From contig CAMPDV010000523.1 of the NCBI GenBank assembly GCA_946699065.1, positions 62,001 through 126,000 on the forward strand: 64,000 nt of DNA. The letters run 5' to 3'. The notes below the pieces were generated by a model. The model did not search any database, had not been told where the DNA came from, and worked only from the letters and a program-made list of their open reading frames with translations. Every line of letters begins with the position of its first letter. The first letter of the stretch is position 1. Of this stretch, positions 51,197 through 62,425 are shown piece after piece. Source of the stretch: Loxodes magnus. Lineage: Eukaryota; Ciliophora; Karyorelictea; Loxodida; Loxodidae. The position numbers and the translations under genes were made by a program.

Positions 51197-54100
51197 GTGA
51201 GACTATGGGACGTCAAGACAGGTACCTGTAAGACCATGAGTGGTCACACAAATTATGTATTATCTGTGGCTATATCCAGTGATTCAGAGTTCATTGTATC
51301 GGGAAGTAGTGATAATACGGTGAGACTATGGAACGTCAAGACAGGTACCTGTAAGACCATGAGTGGTCACACAGATTATGTATCATCTGTGGCTATATCC
51401 AGTGATTCAGAGTTCATCGTATCGGGAAGTGATGATATTACGGTGAGACTATGGAACGTCAAGACAGGTACCTGTAAGACCATGAGTGGTCACACAGATT
51501 ATGTATTATCTGTGGCTATATCCATTGATTCAGAGTTCATCGTATCGGGAAGTGATGATATTACGGTGAGACTATGGGACGTCAAGACAGGTACCTGTAA
51601 GACCATGAGTGGTCACACAAATTCTGTAAGATCTGTGGCTATATCCAGTGATTCAGAGTTCATTGTATCGGGAAGTAGTGATAATACGGTGAGACTATGG
51701 AACGTCAAGACAGGTACCTGTAAGACCATGAGTGGTCACACTAGTTATGTATTATCTGTGGCTATATCCAGTGATTCAGAGTTCATCGTATCGGGAAGTG
51801 CAGATTATACGGTGAGACTATGGGACGTCAAGACAGGTACCTGTAAGACCATGAGTGGTCACAGACATTATGTATCATCTGTGGCTATATCCAGTGATTC
51901 AGAGTTCATTGTATCGGGAAGTAGTGATAATACGGTGAGACTATGGAACGTCAAGACAGGTACCTGTAAGACCATGAGTGGTCACACAGATTATGTATTA
52001 TCTGTGGCTATATCCATTGATTCAGAGTTCATCGTATCGGGAAGTGATGATATTACGGTGAGACTATGGGACGTCAAGACAGGTACCTGTAAGACCATGA
52101 GTGGTCACAGACATTATGTATCATCTGTGGCTATATCCAGTGATTCAGAGTTCATTGTATCGGGAAGTGGAGATGAGACGGTGAGACTATGGAACGTCAA
52201 GACAGGTACCTGTAAGACCATGAGTGGTCACACAGATTATGTATTATCTGTGGCTATATCCAGTGATTCAGAGTTCATCGTATCGGGAAGTGCAGATTAT
52301 ACGGTGAGACTATGGAACGTCAAGACAGGTACCTGTAAGACCATGAGTGGTCACACAAATTATGTATTTTCTGTGGCTATATCCAGTGATTCAGAGTTCA
52401 TTGTATCGGGAAGTGGAGATGAGACGGTGAGACTATGGAACGTCAAGACAGGTACCTGTAAGACCATGAGTGGTCACACTGGTCATGTATTATCTGTGGC
52501 TATATCCATTGATTCAGAGTTCATCGTATCGGGAAGTGATGATATTACGGTGAGACTATGGGACGTCAAGACAGGTACCTGTAAGACCATGAGTGGTCAC
52601 AGACATTATGTATCATCTGTGGCTATATCCAGTGATTCAGAGTTCATCGTATCGGGAAGTGCAGATTATACGGTGAGACTATGGGACGTCAAGACAGGTA
52701 CCTGTAAGACCATGAGTTGTTACACTAGTTATATATCATCTGTGGCTATATCCAGTGATTCAGAGTTCATCGTATCGGGAAGTGATGATAAGACGGTGAG
52801 ACTATGGGACGTCAAGACAGGTACCTGTAAGACCATGAGTGGTCACAGACATTATGTATCATCTGTGGCTATATCCAGTGATTCAGAGTTCATCGTATCG
52901 GGAAGTGCAGATTATACGGTGAGACTATGGAACGTCAAGACAGGTACCTGTAAGACCATGAGTGGTCACACAAATTCTGTAACATCTGTGGCTATATCCA
53001 TTGATTCAGAGTTCATCGTATCGGCAAGTAGAGATGAGACGGTGAGACTATGGAACGTCAAGACAGGTACCTGTAAGACCATGAGTGGTCACACAGATTA
53101 TGTATCATCTGTGGCTATATCCAGTGATTCAGAGTTCATCGTATCGGGAAGTGCAGATTATACGGTGAGACTATGGGACGTCAAGACAGGTACCTGTAAG
53201 ACCATGAGTGGTCACACTAGTTGTATATTATCTGTGGCTATATCCATTGATTCAGAGTTCATCGAATCGGGAAGTGATGATATTACGGTGAGACTATGGG
53301 ACGTCAAGACAGGTACCTGTAAGACCATGAGTGGTCACAGACATTATGTATCATCTGTGGCTATATCCAGTGATTCAGAGTTCATCGTATCGGGAAGTGC
53401 AGATTATACGGTGAGACTATGGAACGTCAAGACAGGTACCTGTAAGACCATGAGTGGTCACACAAATTATGTATTATCTGTGGCTATATCCAGTGATTCA
53501 GAGTTCATCGTATCGGGAAGTGGAGATTATACGGTGAGACTATGGGACGTCAAGACAGGCACCTGTAAGACCATGAGTGGTCAGACTAGTTTTGTATCAT
53601 CTGTGGCTATATCCAGTGATTCAGAGTTCATCGTATCGGGAAGTGATGATATTACGGTGAGACTATGGAACGTCAAGACAGGTACCTGTAAGACCATGAG
53701 TGGTCACACAAATTATGTATTATCTGTGGCTATATCCAGTGATTCAGAGTTCATCGTATCGGGAAGTGCAGATTATACGGTGAGACTATGGAACGTCAAG
53801 ACAGGTACCTGTAAGACCATGAGTGGTCACACAAATTATGTATTATCTGTGGCTATATCCATTGATTCAGAGTTCATCGTATCGGGAAGTGCAGATGAGA
53901 CGGTGAGACTATGGAACGTCAAGACAGGTACCTGTAAGACCATGAGTGGTCACACAAATTATGTATTATCTGTGGCTATATCCAGTGATTCAGAGTTCAT
54001 TGTATCGGGAAGTAGTGATAATACGGTGAGACTATGGAACGTCAAGACAGGTACCTGTAAGACCATGAGTGGTCACACTAGTTATGTATTATCTGTGGCT

Positions 54101-54706
54101 ATATCCAGTGATTCAGAGTTCATCGTATCGGGAAGTAGAGATTCGACAGTGAGACTATGGAACGTCAAGACAGGTACCTGTAAGACCATGAGTGGTCACA
54201 CTAGTTATGTATTATCTGTGGCTATATCCAGTGATTCAGAGTTCATCGTATCGGGAAGTGCAGATTATACGGTGAGACTATGGGACGTCAAGACAGGTAC
54301 CTGTAAGACCATGAGTGGTCACACAAATTATGTATTATCTGTGGCTATATCCAGTGATTCAGAGTTCATTGTATCGGGAAGTAGTGATAATACGGTGAGA
54401 CTATGGAACGTCAAGACAGGTACCTGTAAGACCATGAGTGGTCACACAAATTATGTATTATCTGTGGCTATATCCATTGATTCAGAGTTCATCGTATCGG
54501 AAAGTGATGATAAGACGGTGAGACTATGGAACGTCAAGACAGGTACCTGTAAGACCATGAGTGGTCACACTAGTTATGTATTATCTGTGGCTATATCCAG
54601 TGATTCAGAGTTCATCGTATCGGGAAGTGATGATATTACGGTGAGACTATGGAACGTCAAGACAGGTACCTGTAAGACCATGAGTGGTCACACTAGTTAT
54701 GTATGA
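51197..54706 (+). CDS. Open WD40 stretch, 28.5 blades (1,169 aa), ends TGA 54704-54706
   Basis: Second-longest open stretch, and the one with most private substitutions: VFS at 52,367, GH to CY at 52,718-52,723, VTS at 52,982, TSC-ILS at 53,222, Val to Glu in FIES at 53,274, GH to GQ with TSF at 53,582, and GGC for GGT near 53,559. Many GDE turns and ATT-marked SDN blades are present. It leaves the 4-kb duplication near 51,400. Confidence 0.5.
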   Translation: MRLWDVKTGTCKTMSGHTNYVLSVAISSDSEFIVSGSSDNTVRLWNVKTGTCKTMSGHTDYVSSVAISSDSEFIVSGSDDITVRLWNVKTGTCKTMSGHTDYVLSVAISIDSEFIVSGSDDITVRLWDVKTGTCKTMSGHTNSVRSVAISSDSEFIVSGSSDNTVRLWNVKTGTCKTMSGHTSYVLSVAISSDSEFIVSGSADYTVRLWDVKTGTCKTMSGHRHYVSSVAISSDSEFIVSGSSDNTVRLWNVKTGTCKTMSGHTDYVLSVAISIDSEFIVSGSDDITVRLWDVKTGTCKTMSGHRHYVSSVAISSDSEFIVSGSGDETVRLWNVKTGTCKTMSGHTDYVLSVAISSDSEFIVSGSADYTVRLWNVKTGTCKTMSGHTNYVFSVAISSDSEFIVSGSGDETVRLWNVKTGTCKTMSGHTGHVLSVAISIDSEFIVSGSDDITVRLWDVKTGTCKTMSGHRHYVSSVAISSDSEFIVSGSADYTVRLWDVKTGTCKTMSCYTSYISSVAISSDSEFIVSGSDDKTVRLWDVKTGTCKTMSGHRHYVSSVAISSDSEFIVSGSADYTVRLWNVKTGTCKTMSGHTNSVTSVAISIDSEFIVSASRDETVRLWNVKTGTCKTMSGHTDYVSSVAISSDSEFIVSGSADYTVRLWDVKTGTCKTMSGHTSCILSVAISIDSEFIESGSDDITVRLWDVKTGTCKTMSGHRHYVSSVAISSDSEFIVSGSADYTVRLWNVKTGTCKTMSGHTNYVLSVAISSDSEFIVSGSGDYTVRLWDVKTGTCKTMSGQTSFVSSVAISSDSEFIVSGSDDITVRLWNVKTGTCKTMSGHTNYVLSVAISSDSEFIVSGSADYTVRLWNVKTGTCKTMSGHTNYVLSVAISIDSEFIVSGSADETVRLWNVKTGTCKTMSGHTNYVLSVAISSDSEFIVSGSSDNTVRLWNVKTGTCKTMSGHTSYVLSVAISSDSEFIVSGSRDSTVRLWNVKTGTCKTMSGHTSYVLSVAISSDSEFIVSGSADYTVRLWDVKTGTCKTMSGHTNYVLSVAISSDSEFIVSGSSDNTVRLWNVKTGTCKTMSGHTNYVLSVAISIDSEFIVSESDDKTVRLWNVKTGTCKTMSGHTSYVLSVAISSDSEFIVSGSDDITVRLWNVKTGTCKTMSGHTSYV

Positions 54707-54709
54707 TCT

Positions 54710-55198
54710 GTGGCTATATCCAGTGATTCAGAGTTCATCGTATCGGGAAGTGATGATGAGACGGTGAGACTATGGGACGTCAAGACAGGTACCTGTAAGA
54801 CCATGAGTGGTCACACAAATTATGTATTATCTGTGGCTATATCCAGTGATTCAGAGTTCATTGTATCGGGAAGTAGTGATAATACGGTGAGACTATGGAA
54901 CGTCAAGACAGGTACCTGTAAGACCATGAGTGGTCACACAGATTATGTATTATCTGTGGCTATATCCAGTGATTCAGAGTTCATCGTATCGGGAAGTCAT
55001 GATTATACGGTGAGACTATGGAACGTCAAGACAGGTACCTGTAAGACCATGAGTGGTCACACTAGTTATGTATTATCTGTGGCTATATCCAGTGATTCAG
55101 AGTTCATCGTATCGGGAAGTGATGATATTACGGTGAGACTATGGAACGTCAAGACAGGTACCTGTAAGACCATGAGTGGTCACACTAGTTATGTATGA
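54710..55198 (+). pseudogene. Four-blade open WD40 unit between SYV-TGA stops
   Basis: DDE/TNYVLS, SDN/TDYVLS, HDY/TSYVLS, DDI/TSYV-stop, exactly 492 bp. It reappears with the start of the following unit at 58,523-59,240, 31 units downstream, stop included. Confidence 0.6.
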
Positions 55199-55430
55199 TC
55201 TGTGGCTATATCCAGTGATTCAGAGTTCATCGTATCGGGAAGTGATGATGAGACGGTGAGACTATGGGACGTCAAGACAGGTACCTGTAAGACCATGAGT
55301 GGTCACACAAATTATGTATTATCTGTGGCTATATCCAGTGATTCAGAGTTCATTGTATCGGGAAGTAGTGATAATACGGTGAGACTATGGAACGTCAAGA
55401 CAGGTACCTGTAAGACCATGAGTGGTCACA
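54720..55430 (+). repeat. Higher-order repeat E, copy 1
   Basis: DDE, SDN, HDY, DDI-stop, DDE, SDN/RHY blade order, repeated at 58,533-59,243 (31 units). Confidence 0.8.
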
Positions 55431-55768
55431 GACATTATGTATCATCTGTGGCTATATCCAGTGATTCAGAGTTCATCGTATCGGGAAGTGCAGATTATAC
55501 GGTGAGACTATGGGACGTCAAGACAGGTACCTGTAAGACCATGAGTGGTCACACAAATTCTGTAAGATCTGTGGCTATATCCAGTGATTCAGAGTTCATC
55601 GTATCGGGAAGTGCAGATTATACGGTGAGACTATGGAACGTCAAGACAGGTACCTGTAAGACCATGAGTGGTCACTCTAGTTCTGTATTATCTGTGGCTA
55701 TATCCAGTGATTCAGAGTTCATCGTATCGGGAAGTAGAGATTCGACAGTGAGACTATGGAACATATAG
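55202..55768 (+). pseudogene. Open WD40 stretch, 4.5 blades, ends NI-TAG 55766-55768
   Basis: DDE/TNYVLS and SDN/RHYVSS, then an SSSVLS loop with an RDS turn (TCG ACA) and ATA TAG. The RDS-ACA-ATA-TAG linkage differs from the RDE-linked copies at 45.9 and 50.6 kb, so the NI-stop exists on two turn backgrounds. Confidence 0.6.
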
Positions 55769-55786
55769 ACAGGTACCTGTAAGACC

Positions 55787-56551
55787 ATGAGTGGTCACAC
55801 AAATTCTGTAAGATCTGTGGCTATATCCAGTGATTCAGAGTTCATCGTATCGGGAAGTGGAGATTATACGGTGAGACTATGGAACGTCAAGACAGGTACC
55901 TGTAAGACCATGAGTTGCTACACTAGTTATATATCATCTGTGGCTATATCCAGTGATTCAGAGTTCATCGTATCGGGAAGTGATGATAAGACGGTGAGAC
56001 TATGGGACGTCAAGACAGGTACCTGTAAGACCATGAGTGGTCACACTAGTTATGTACCATCTGTGGCTATATCCAGTGATTCAGAGTTCATCGTATCGGG
56101 AAGTGCAGATTATACGGTGAGACTATGGGACGTCAAGACAGGTACCTGTAAGACCATGAGTGGTCACACTAGTTATGTATCATCTGTGGCTATATCCAGT
56201 GATTCAGAGTTCATCGTATCGGAAAGTGATGATAATACGGTGAGACTATGGGACGTCAAGACAGGTACCTGTAAGACCATGAGTGGTCACAGACATTATG
56301 TATCATCTGTGGCTATATCCAGTGATTCAGAGTTCATCGTATCGGGAAGTGCAGATTATACGGTGAGACTATGGAACGTCAAGACAGGTACCTGTAAGAC
56401 CATGAGTGGTCACACAAATTATGTATTATCTGTGGCTATATCCAGTGATTCAGAGTTCATCGTATCGGGAAGTGATGATATTACGGTGAGACTATGGAAC
56501 GTCAAGACAGGTACCTGTAAGACCATGAGTGGTCACACTAGTTATGTATGA
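55787..56551 (+). pseudogene. Six-blade open WD40 stretch with a CY blade, ends TGA 56549-56551
   Basis: TNSVRS/GDY, then GH to CY with TGC rather than TGT (55,916), DDK, and a TSYVPS loop (CCA at 56,057), shared only with 57,533 and 59,870. A Glu-DDN turn lies near 56,221. Confidence 0.6.
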
Positions 56552-56554
56552 TCT

Positions 56555-59011
56555 GTGGCTATATCCATTGATTCAGAGTTCATCGAATCGGGAAGTGATG
56601 ATATTACGGTGAGACTATGGGACGTCAAGACAGGTACCTGTAAGACCATGAGTGGTCACAGACATTATGTATCATCTGTGGCTATATCCAGTGATTCAGA
56701 GTTCATCGTATCGGGAAGTGCAGATTATACGGTGAGACTATGGAACGTCAAGACAGGTACCTGTAAGACCATGAGTGGTCACACTAGTTATGTATTATCT
56801 GTGGCTATATCCAGTGATTCAGAGTTCATCGTATCGGGAAGTGATGATAAGACGGTGAGACTATGGAACGTCAAGACAGGTACCTGTAAGACCATGAGTG
56901 GTCACTCTAGTTCTGTATTATCTGTGGCTATATCCAGTGATTCAGAGTTCATCGTATCGGGAAGTAGTGATAAGACGGTGAGACTATGGAACGTCAAGAC
57001 AGGTACCTGTAAGACCATGAGTGGTCACACAAATTATGTATTATCTGTGGCTATATCCAGTGATTCAGAGTTCATTGTATCGGGAAGTGATGATATTACG
57101 GTGAGACTATGGGACGTCAAGACAGGTACCTGTAAGACCATGAGTGGTCACACAAATTCTGTATATGCTGTGGCTATATCCAGTGATTCAGAGTTCATCG
57201 TATCGGGAAGTGATGATATTACGGTGAGACTATGGGACGTCAAGACAGGTACCTGTAAGACCATGAGTGGTCACAGACATTATGTATCATCTGTGGCTAT
57301 ATCCAGTGATTCAGAGTTCATCGTATCGGGAAGTGCAGATTATACGGTGAGACTATGGGACGTCAAGACAGGTACCTGTAAGACCATGAGTGGTCACAGA
57401 CATTATGTATTATCTGTGGCTATATCCAGTGATTCAGAGTTCATCGTATCGGGAAGTGATGATAAGACGGTGAGACTATGGGACGTCAAGACAGGTACCT
57501 GTAAGACCATGAGTGGTCACACTAGTTATGTACCATCTGTGGCTATATCCAGTGATTCAGAGTTCATCGTATCGGGAAGTGCAGATTATACGGTGAGACT
57601 ATGGAACGTCAAGACAGGTACCTGTAAGACCATGAGTGGTCACACAAATTATGTATTATCTGAGGCTATATCCATTGATTCAGAGTTCATCGTATCGGAA
57701 AGTGATGATAATACGGTGAGACTATGGGACGTCAAGACAGGTACCTGTAAGACCATGAGTGGTCACAGACATTATGTATCATCTGTGGCTATATCCAGTG
57801 ATTCAGAGTTCATCGTATCGGGAAGTGCAGATTATACGGTGAGACTATGGAACGTCAAGACAGGTACCTGTAAGACCATGAGTGGTCACACAAATTATGT
57901 ATTATCTGTGGCTATATCCAGTGATTCAGAGTTCATCGTATCGGGAAGTGATGATATTACGGTGAGACTATGGAACGTCAAGACAGGTACCTGTAAGACC
58001 ATGAGTGGTCACACTAGTTATGTATCATCTGTGGCTATATCCAGTGATTCAGAGTTCATCGTATCGGGAAGTGCAGATGAGACGGTGAGACTATGTAACG
58101 TCAAGACAGGTACCTGTAAGACCATGAGTGGTCACACAAATTCTGTAAGATCTGAGGCTATATCCATTGATTCAGAGTTCATCGTATCGGGAAGTGATGA
58201 TATTACGGTGAGACTATGGGACGTCAAGACAGGTACCTGTAAGACCATGAGTGGTCACAGACATTATGTATTATCTGTGGCTATATCCAGTGATTCAGAG
58301 TTCATTGTATCGGGAAGTGATGATATTACGGTGAGACTATGGGACGTCAAGACAGGTACCTGTAAGACCATGAGTGGTCACACTAGTTATGTATCATCTG
58401 TGGCTATATCCAGTGATTCAGAGTTCATCGTATCGGGAAGTGCAGATTATACGGTGAGACTATGGAACGTCAAGACAGGTACCTGTAAGACCATGAGTGG
58501 TCACACTAGTTATATATCATCTGTGGCTATATCCAGTGATTCAGAGTTCATCGTATCGGGAAGTGATGATGAGACGGTGAGACTATGGGACGTCAAGACA
58601 GGTACCTGTAAGACCATGAGTGGTCACACAAATTATGTATTATCTGTGGCTATATCCAGTGATTCAGAGTTCATTGTATCGGGAAGTAGTGATAATACGG
58701 TGAGACTATGGAACGTCAAGACAGGTACCTGTAAGACCATGAGTGGTCACACAGATTATGTATTATCTGTGGCTATATCCAGTGATTCAGAGTTCATCGT
58801 ATCGGGAAGTCATGATTATACGGTGAGACTATGGAACGTCAAGACAGGTACCTGTAAGACCATGAGTGGTCACACTAGTTATGTATTATCTGTGGCTATA
58901 TCCAGTGATTCAGAGTTCATCGTATCGGGAAGTGATGATATTACGGTGAGACTATGGAACGTCAAGACAGGTACCTGTAAGACCATGAGTGGTCACACTA
59001 GTTATGTATGA
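56555..59011 (+). CDS. Open WD40 stretch, 20 blades (818 aa), ends TGA 59009-59011
   Basis: Starts with FIES (GAA at 56,585). Conserved Trp is replaced by Cys at 58,094-58,096. It contains a copy of the Glu-DDN/RHYVSS/ADY/TNYVLS block 12 units after its source at 56.2 kb. It ends with the four-blade unit shared with 54,710-55,198. Confidence 0.47.
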   Translation: MAISIDSEFIESGSDDITVRLWDVKTGTCKTMSGHRHYVSSVAISSDSEFIVSGSADYTVRLWNVKTGTCKTMSGHTSYVLSVAISSDSEFIVSGSDDKTVRLWNVKTGTCKTMSGHSSSVLSVAISSDSEFIVSGSSDKTVRLWNVKTGTCKTMSGHTNYVLSVAISSDSEFIVSGSDDITVRLWDVKTGTCKTMSGHTNSVYAVAISSDSEFIVSGSDDITVRLWDVKTGTCKTMSGHRHYVSSVAISSDSEFIVSGSADYTVRLWDVKTGTCKTMSGHRHYVLSVAISSDSEFIVSGSDDKTVRLWDVKTGTCKTMSGHTSYVPSVAISSDSEFIVSGSADYTVRLWNVKTGTCKTMSGHTNYVLSEAISIDSEFIVSESDDNTVRLWDVKTGTCKTMSGHRHYVSSVAISSDSEFIVSGSADYTVRLWNVKTGTCKTMSGHTNYVLSVAISSDSEFIVSGSDDITVRLWNVKTGTCKTMSGHTSYVSSVAISSDSEFIVSGSADETVRLCNVKTGTCKTMSGHTNSVRSEAISIDSEFIVSGSDDITVRLWDVKTGTCKTMSGHRHYVLSVAISSDSEFIVSGSDDITVRLWDVKTGTCKTMSGHTSYVSSVAISSDSEFIVSGSADYTVRLWNVKTGTCKTMSGHTSYISSVAISSDSEFIVSGSDDETVRLWDVKTGTCKTMSGHTNYVLSVAISSDSEFIVSGSSDNTVRLWNVKTGTCKTMSGHTDYVLSVAISSDSEFIVSGSHDYTVRLWNVKTGTCKTMSGHTSYVLSVAISSDSEFIVSGSDDITVRLWNVKTGTCKTMSGHTSYV

Positions 59012-59243
59012 TCTGTGGCTATATCCAGTGATTCAGAGTTCATCGTATCGGGAAGTGATGATGAGACGGTGAGACTATGGGACGTCAAGACAGGTACCTG
59101 TAAGACCATGAGTGGTCACACAAATTATGTATTATCTGTGGCTATATCCAGTGATTCAGAGTTCATTGTATCGGGAAGTAGTGATAATACGGTGAGACTA
59201 TGGAACGTCAAGACAGGTACCTGTAAGACCATGAGTGGTCACA
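58533..59243 (+). repeat. Higher-order repeat E, copy 2
   Basis: Partner of 54,720-55,430, including the SYV-TGA at 59,009. Confidence 0.8.
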
Positions 59244-60553
59244 GACATTATGTATCATCTGTGGCTATATCCAGTGATTCAGAGTTCATCGTATCGGAAA
59301 GTGATGATAATACGGTGAGACTATGGGACGTCAAGACAGGTACCTGTAAGACCATGAGTGGTCACAGACATTATGTATCATCTGTGGCTATATCCAGTGA
59401 TTCAGAGTTCATCGTATCGGGAAGTGCAGATTATACGGTGAGACTATGGGACGTCAAGACAGGTACCTGTAAGACCATGAGTGGTCACAGACATTATGTA
59501 TCATCTGTGGCTATATCCAGTGATTCAGAGTTCATCGTATCGGGAAGTGCAGATTATACGGTGAGACTATGGAACGTCAAGACAGGTACCTGTAAGACCA
59601 TGAGTGGTCACACTAGTTATATATCATCTGTGGCTATATCCAGTGATTCAGAGTTCATCGTATCGGGAAGTGCAGATTATACGGTGAGACTATGGAACGT
59701 CAAGACAGGTACCTGTAAGACCATGAGTTGTTACACTAGTTATATATCATCTGTGGCTATATCCAGTGATTCAGAGTTCATCGTATCGGGAAGTGATGAT
59801 AAGACGGTGAGACTATGGGACGTCAAGACAGGTACCTGTAAGACCATGAGTGGTCACACTAGTTATGTACCATCTGTGGCTATATCCAGTGATTCAGAGT
59901 TCATCGTATCGGGAAGTGCAGATTATACGGTGAGACTATGGAACGTCAAGACAGGTACCTGTAAGACCATGAGTGGTCACACAAATTATGTATTATCTGT
60001 GGCTATATCCATTGATTCAGAGTTCATCGTATCGGGAAGTTATGATAAGACGGTGAGACTATGGGACGTCAAGACAGGTACCTGTAAGACCATGAGTGGT
60101 CACACTAGTTCTGTATATGCTGTGGCTATATCCAGTGATTCAGAGTTCATCGTATCGGGAAGTTATGATAAGACGGTGAGACTATGGGACGTCAAGACAG
60201 GCACCTGTAAGACCATGAGTGGTTACACTAGTTCTGTATATGCTGTGGCTATATCCAGTGATTCAGAGTTCATCGTATCGGGAAGTTATGATAAGACGGT
60301 GAGACTATGGGACGTCAAGACAGGTACCTGTAAGACCATAAGTGGTCACACTAGTTCTGTATATGCTGTGGCTATATCCAGTGATTCAGAGTTCATCGTA
60401 TCGGGAAGTGATTATACGGTGAGACTATGGGACGTCAAGACAGGTACCTGTAAGACCATGAGTGGTCACACAAATTCTGTATTATCTGTGGCTATATCCA
60501 GTGATTCAGAGTTCATCGCATCGGCAAGTAGAGATGAGACGGTGAGACTATGA
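59015..60553 (+). CDS. Open WD40 stretch, 12.5 blades (512 aa), ends at Trp-to-TGA 60551-60553
   Basis: Contains a CY blade (59,729), a TSYVPS loop (59,870), then a run of three YDK turns with TSSVYAV loops (60,040-60,400). The run includes GGC at about 60,201, GH to GY at 60,224, Met to Ile at 60,338, and a blade lacking one turn codon after 60,409. FIAS (GCA) is at 60,518. It stops where the conserved TGG is TGA, the only nonsense change at that Trp. Confidence 0.45.
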   Translation: MAISSDSEFIVSGSDDETVRLWDVKTGTCKTMSGHTNYVLSVAISSDSEFIVSGSSDNTVRLWNVKTGTCKTMSGHRHYVSSVAISSDSEFIVSESDDNTVRLWDVKTGTCKTMSGHRHYVSSVAISSDSEFIVSGSADYTVRLWDVKTGTCKTMSGHRHYVSSVAISSDSEFIVSGSADYTVRLWNVKTGTCKTMSGHTSYISSVAISSDSEFIVSGSADYTVRLWNVKTGTCKTMSCYTSYISSVAISSDSEFIVSGSDDKTVRLWDVKTGTCKTMSGHTSYVPSVAISSDSEFIVSGSADYTVRLWNVKTGTCKTMSGHTNYVLSVAISIDSEFIVSGSYDKTVRLWDVKTGTCKTMSGHTSSVYAVAISSDSEFIVSGSYDKTVRLWDVKTGTCKTMSGYTSSVYAVAISSDSEFIVSGSYDKTVRLWDVKTGTCKTISGHTSSVYAVAISSDSEFIVSGSDYTVRLWDVKTGTCKTMSGHTNSVLSVAISSDSEFIASASRDETVRL

Positions 60554-60580
60554 GACGTCAAGACAGGTACCTGTAAGACC

Positions 60581-61270
60581 ATGAGTGGTCACAGACATTA
60601 TGTATCATCTGTGGCTATATCCAGTGATTCAGAGTTCATCGTATCGGGAAGTGCAGATTATACGGTGAGACTATGGAACGTCAAGACAGGTACCTGTAAG
60701 ACCATGAGTGGTCACTCTAGTTCTGTATTATCTGTGGCTATATCCAGTGATTCAGAGTTCATTGTATCGGGAAGTGATGATATTACGGTGAGACTATGGG
60801 ACGTCAAGACAGGTACCTGTAAGACCATGAGTGGTCACACTAGTTATATATCATATGTGGCTATATCCAGTGATTCAGAGTTCATCGTATCGGGAAGTGC
60901 AGATTATACGGTGAGACTATGGAACGTCAAGACAGGTACCTGTAAGACCATGAGTGGTCACACAAATTATGTATTATCTGAGGCTATATCCAGTGATTCA
61001 GAGTTCATCGTATCGGGAAGTAGTGATAATACGGTGAGACTATGGAACGTCAAGACAGGTACCTGTAAGACCATGAGTGGTCACACTAGTTATGTATCAT
61101 CTGTGGCTATATCCAGTGATTCAGAGTTCATCGTATCGGGAAGTAGAGATGAGACGGTGAGACTATGGAACGTCAAGACAGGTACCTGTAAGACCATGAG
61201 TGGTCACACTAGTTATGTATTATCTGTGGCTATATCCAGTGATTCAGAGTTCATCGTATCGGGAAGTTGA
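60581..61270 (+). pseudogene. Open WD40 stretch, 5.5 blades (229 aa), ends TGA 61268-61270
   Basis: RHYVSS, SSSVLS and TSYIS blades with a private Ser to Tyr at 60,854, and VLSEA near 60,975. The stop is the GS->TGA form. Confidence 0.57.
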
Positions 61271-61279
61271 GATTATACG

Positions 61280-62407
61280 GTGAGACTATGGGACGTCAAG
61301 ACAGGTACCTGTAAGACCATGAGTGGTCACACTGGTCATGTATCATCTGTGGCTATATCCAGTGATTCAGAGTTCATCGTATCGGTAAGTAGAGATGAGA
61401 CGGTGAGACTATGGAACGTCAAGACAGGTACCTGTAAGACCATGAGTGGTCACACAAATTCTGTAAGATCTGTGGCTATATCCAGTGATTCAGAGTTCAT
61501 CGTATCGGGAAGTAGTGATAAGACGGTGAGACTATGGAACGTCAAGACAGGTACCTGTAAGACCATGAGTGGTCACTCTAGTTCTGTATTATCTGTGGCT
61601 ATATCCAGTGATTCAGAGTTCATCGTATCGGGAAGTAGTGATAATACGGTGAGACTATGGAACGTCAAGACAGGTACCTGTAAGACCATGAGTGGTCACA
61701 CTGGTCATGTATCATCTGTGGCTATATCCAGTGATTCAGAGTTCATCGTATCGGGAAGTCATGATTATACGGTGAGACTATGGAACGTCAAGACAGGTAC
61801 CTGTAAGACCATGAGTGGTCACACAAATTATGTATTATCTGTGGCTATATCCAGTGATTCAGAGTTCATCGTATCGGGAAGTAGTGATAATACGGTGAGA
61901 CTATGGAACGTCAAGACAGGTACCTGTAAGACCATGAGTGGTCACACTGGTCATGTATCATCTGTGGCTATATCCAGTGATTCAGAGTTCATCGTATCGG
62001 GAAGTCATGATTATACGGTGAGACTATGGAACGTCAAGACAGGTACCTGTAAGACCATGAGTGGTCACACAAATTATGTATTATCTGTGGCTATATCCAG
62101 TGATTCAGAGTTCATCGTATCGGGAAGTGATGATTATACGGTGAGACTATGGAACGTCAAGGCAGGTACCTGTAAGACCATGAGTGGTCACACTAGTTAT
62201 GTATCATCTGTGGCTATATCCAGTGATTCAGAGTTCATCGAATCGGGAAGTGATGATATTACGGTGAGACTATGGGACGTCAAGACAGGTACCTGTAAGA
62301 CCATGAGTGGTCACACTGGTCATGTATCATCTGTGGCTATATCCAGTGATTCAGAGTTCATCGTATCGGGAAGTAGAGATTCGACAGTGAGACTATGGAA
62401 CATATAG
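61280..62407 (+). pseudogene. Open WD40 stretch, 9 blades (375 aa), ends NI-TAG 62405-62407
   Basis: Two copies of a two-blade unit, TGHVSS/HDY plus TNYVLS, lie side by side (about 61,700-62,070). A KAG blade lies near 62,158, FIES (GAA) is at 62,240, then the RDS turn and ATA TAG. Confidence 0.57.
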
Positions 62408-62425
62408 ACAGGTACCTGTAAGACC

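Larger units (their letters stand above)
47450..51400 (+). repeat. Higher-order repeat D, copy 2
   Basis: Partner of 42,775-46,725, with the same stops (NI-TAG, SYV-TGA, GS-TGA) at matching positions plus one extra TGA. About six unrelated blades separate the two copies. Confidence 0.9.

Noticed and set aside
1190-59630. TATA-like promoters (tatatat in TSYISS units, ctatatcc in all units)
   Set aside because: They are ordinary coding sequence of the blade repeated hundreds of times, with no positional link to open-stretch starts.
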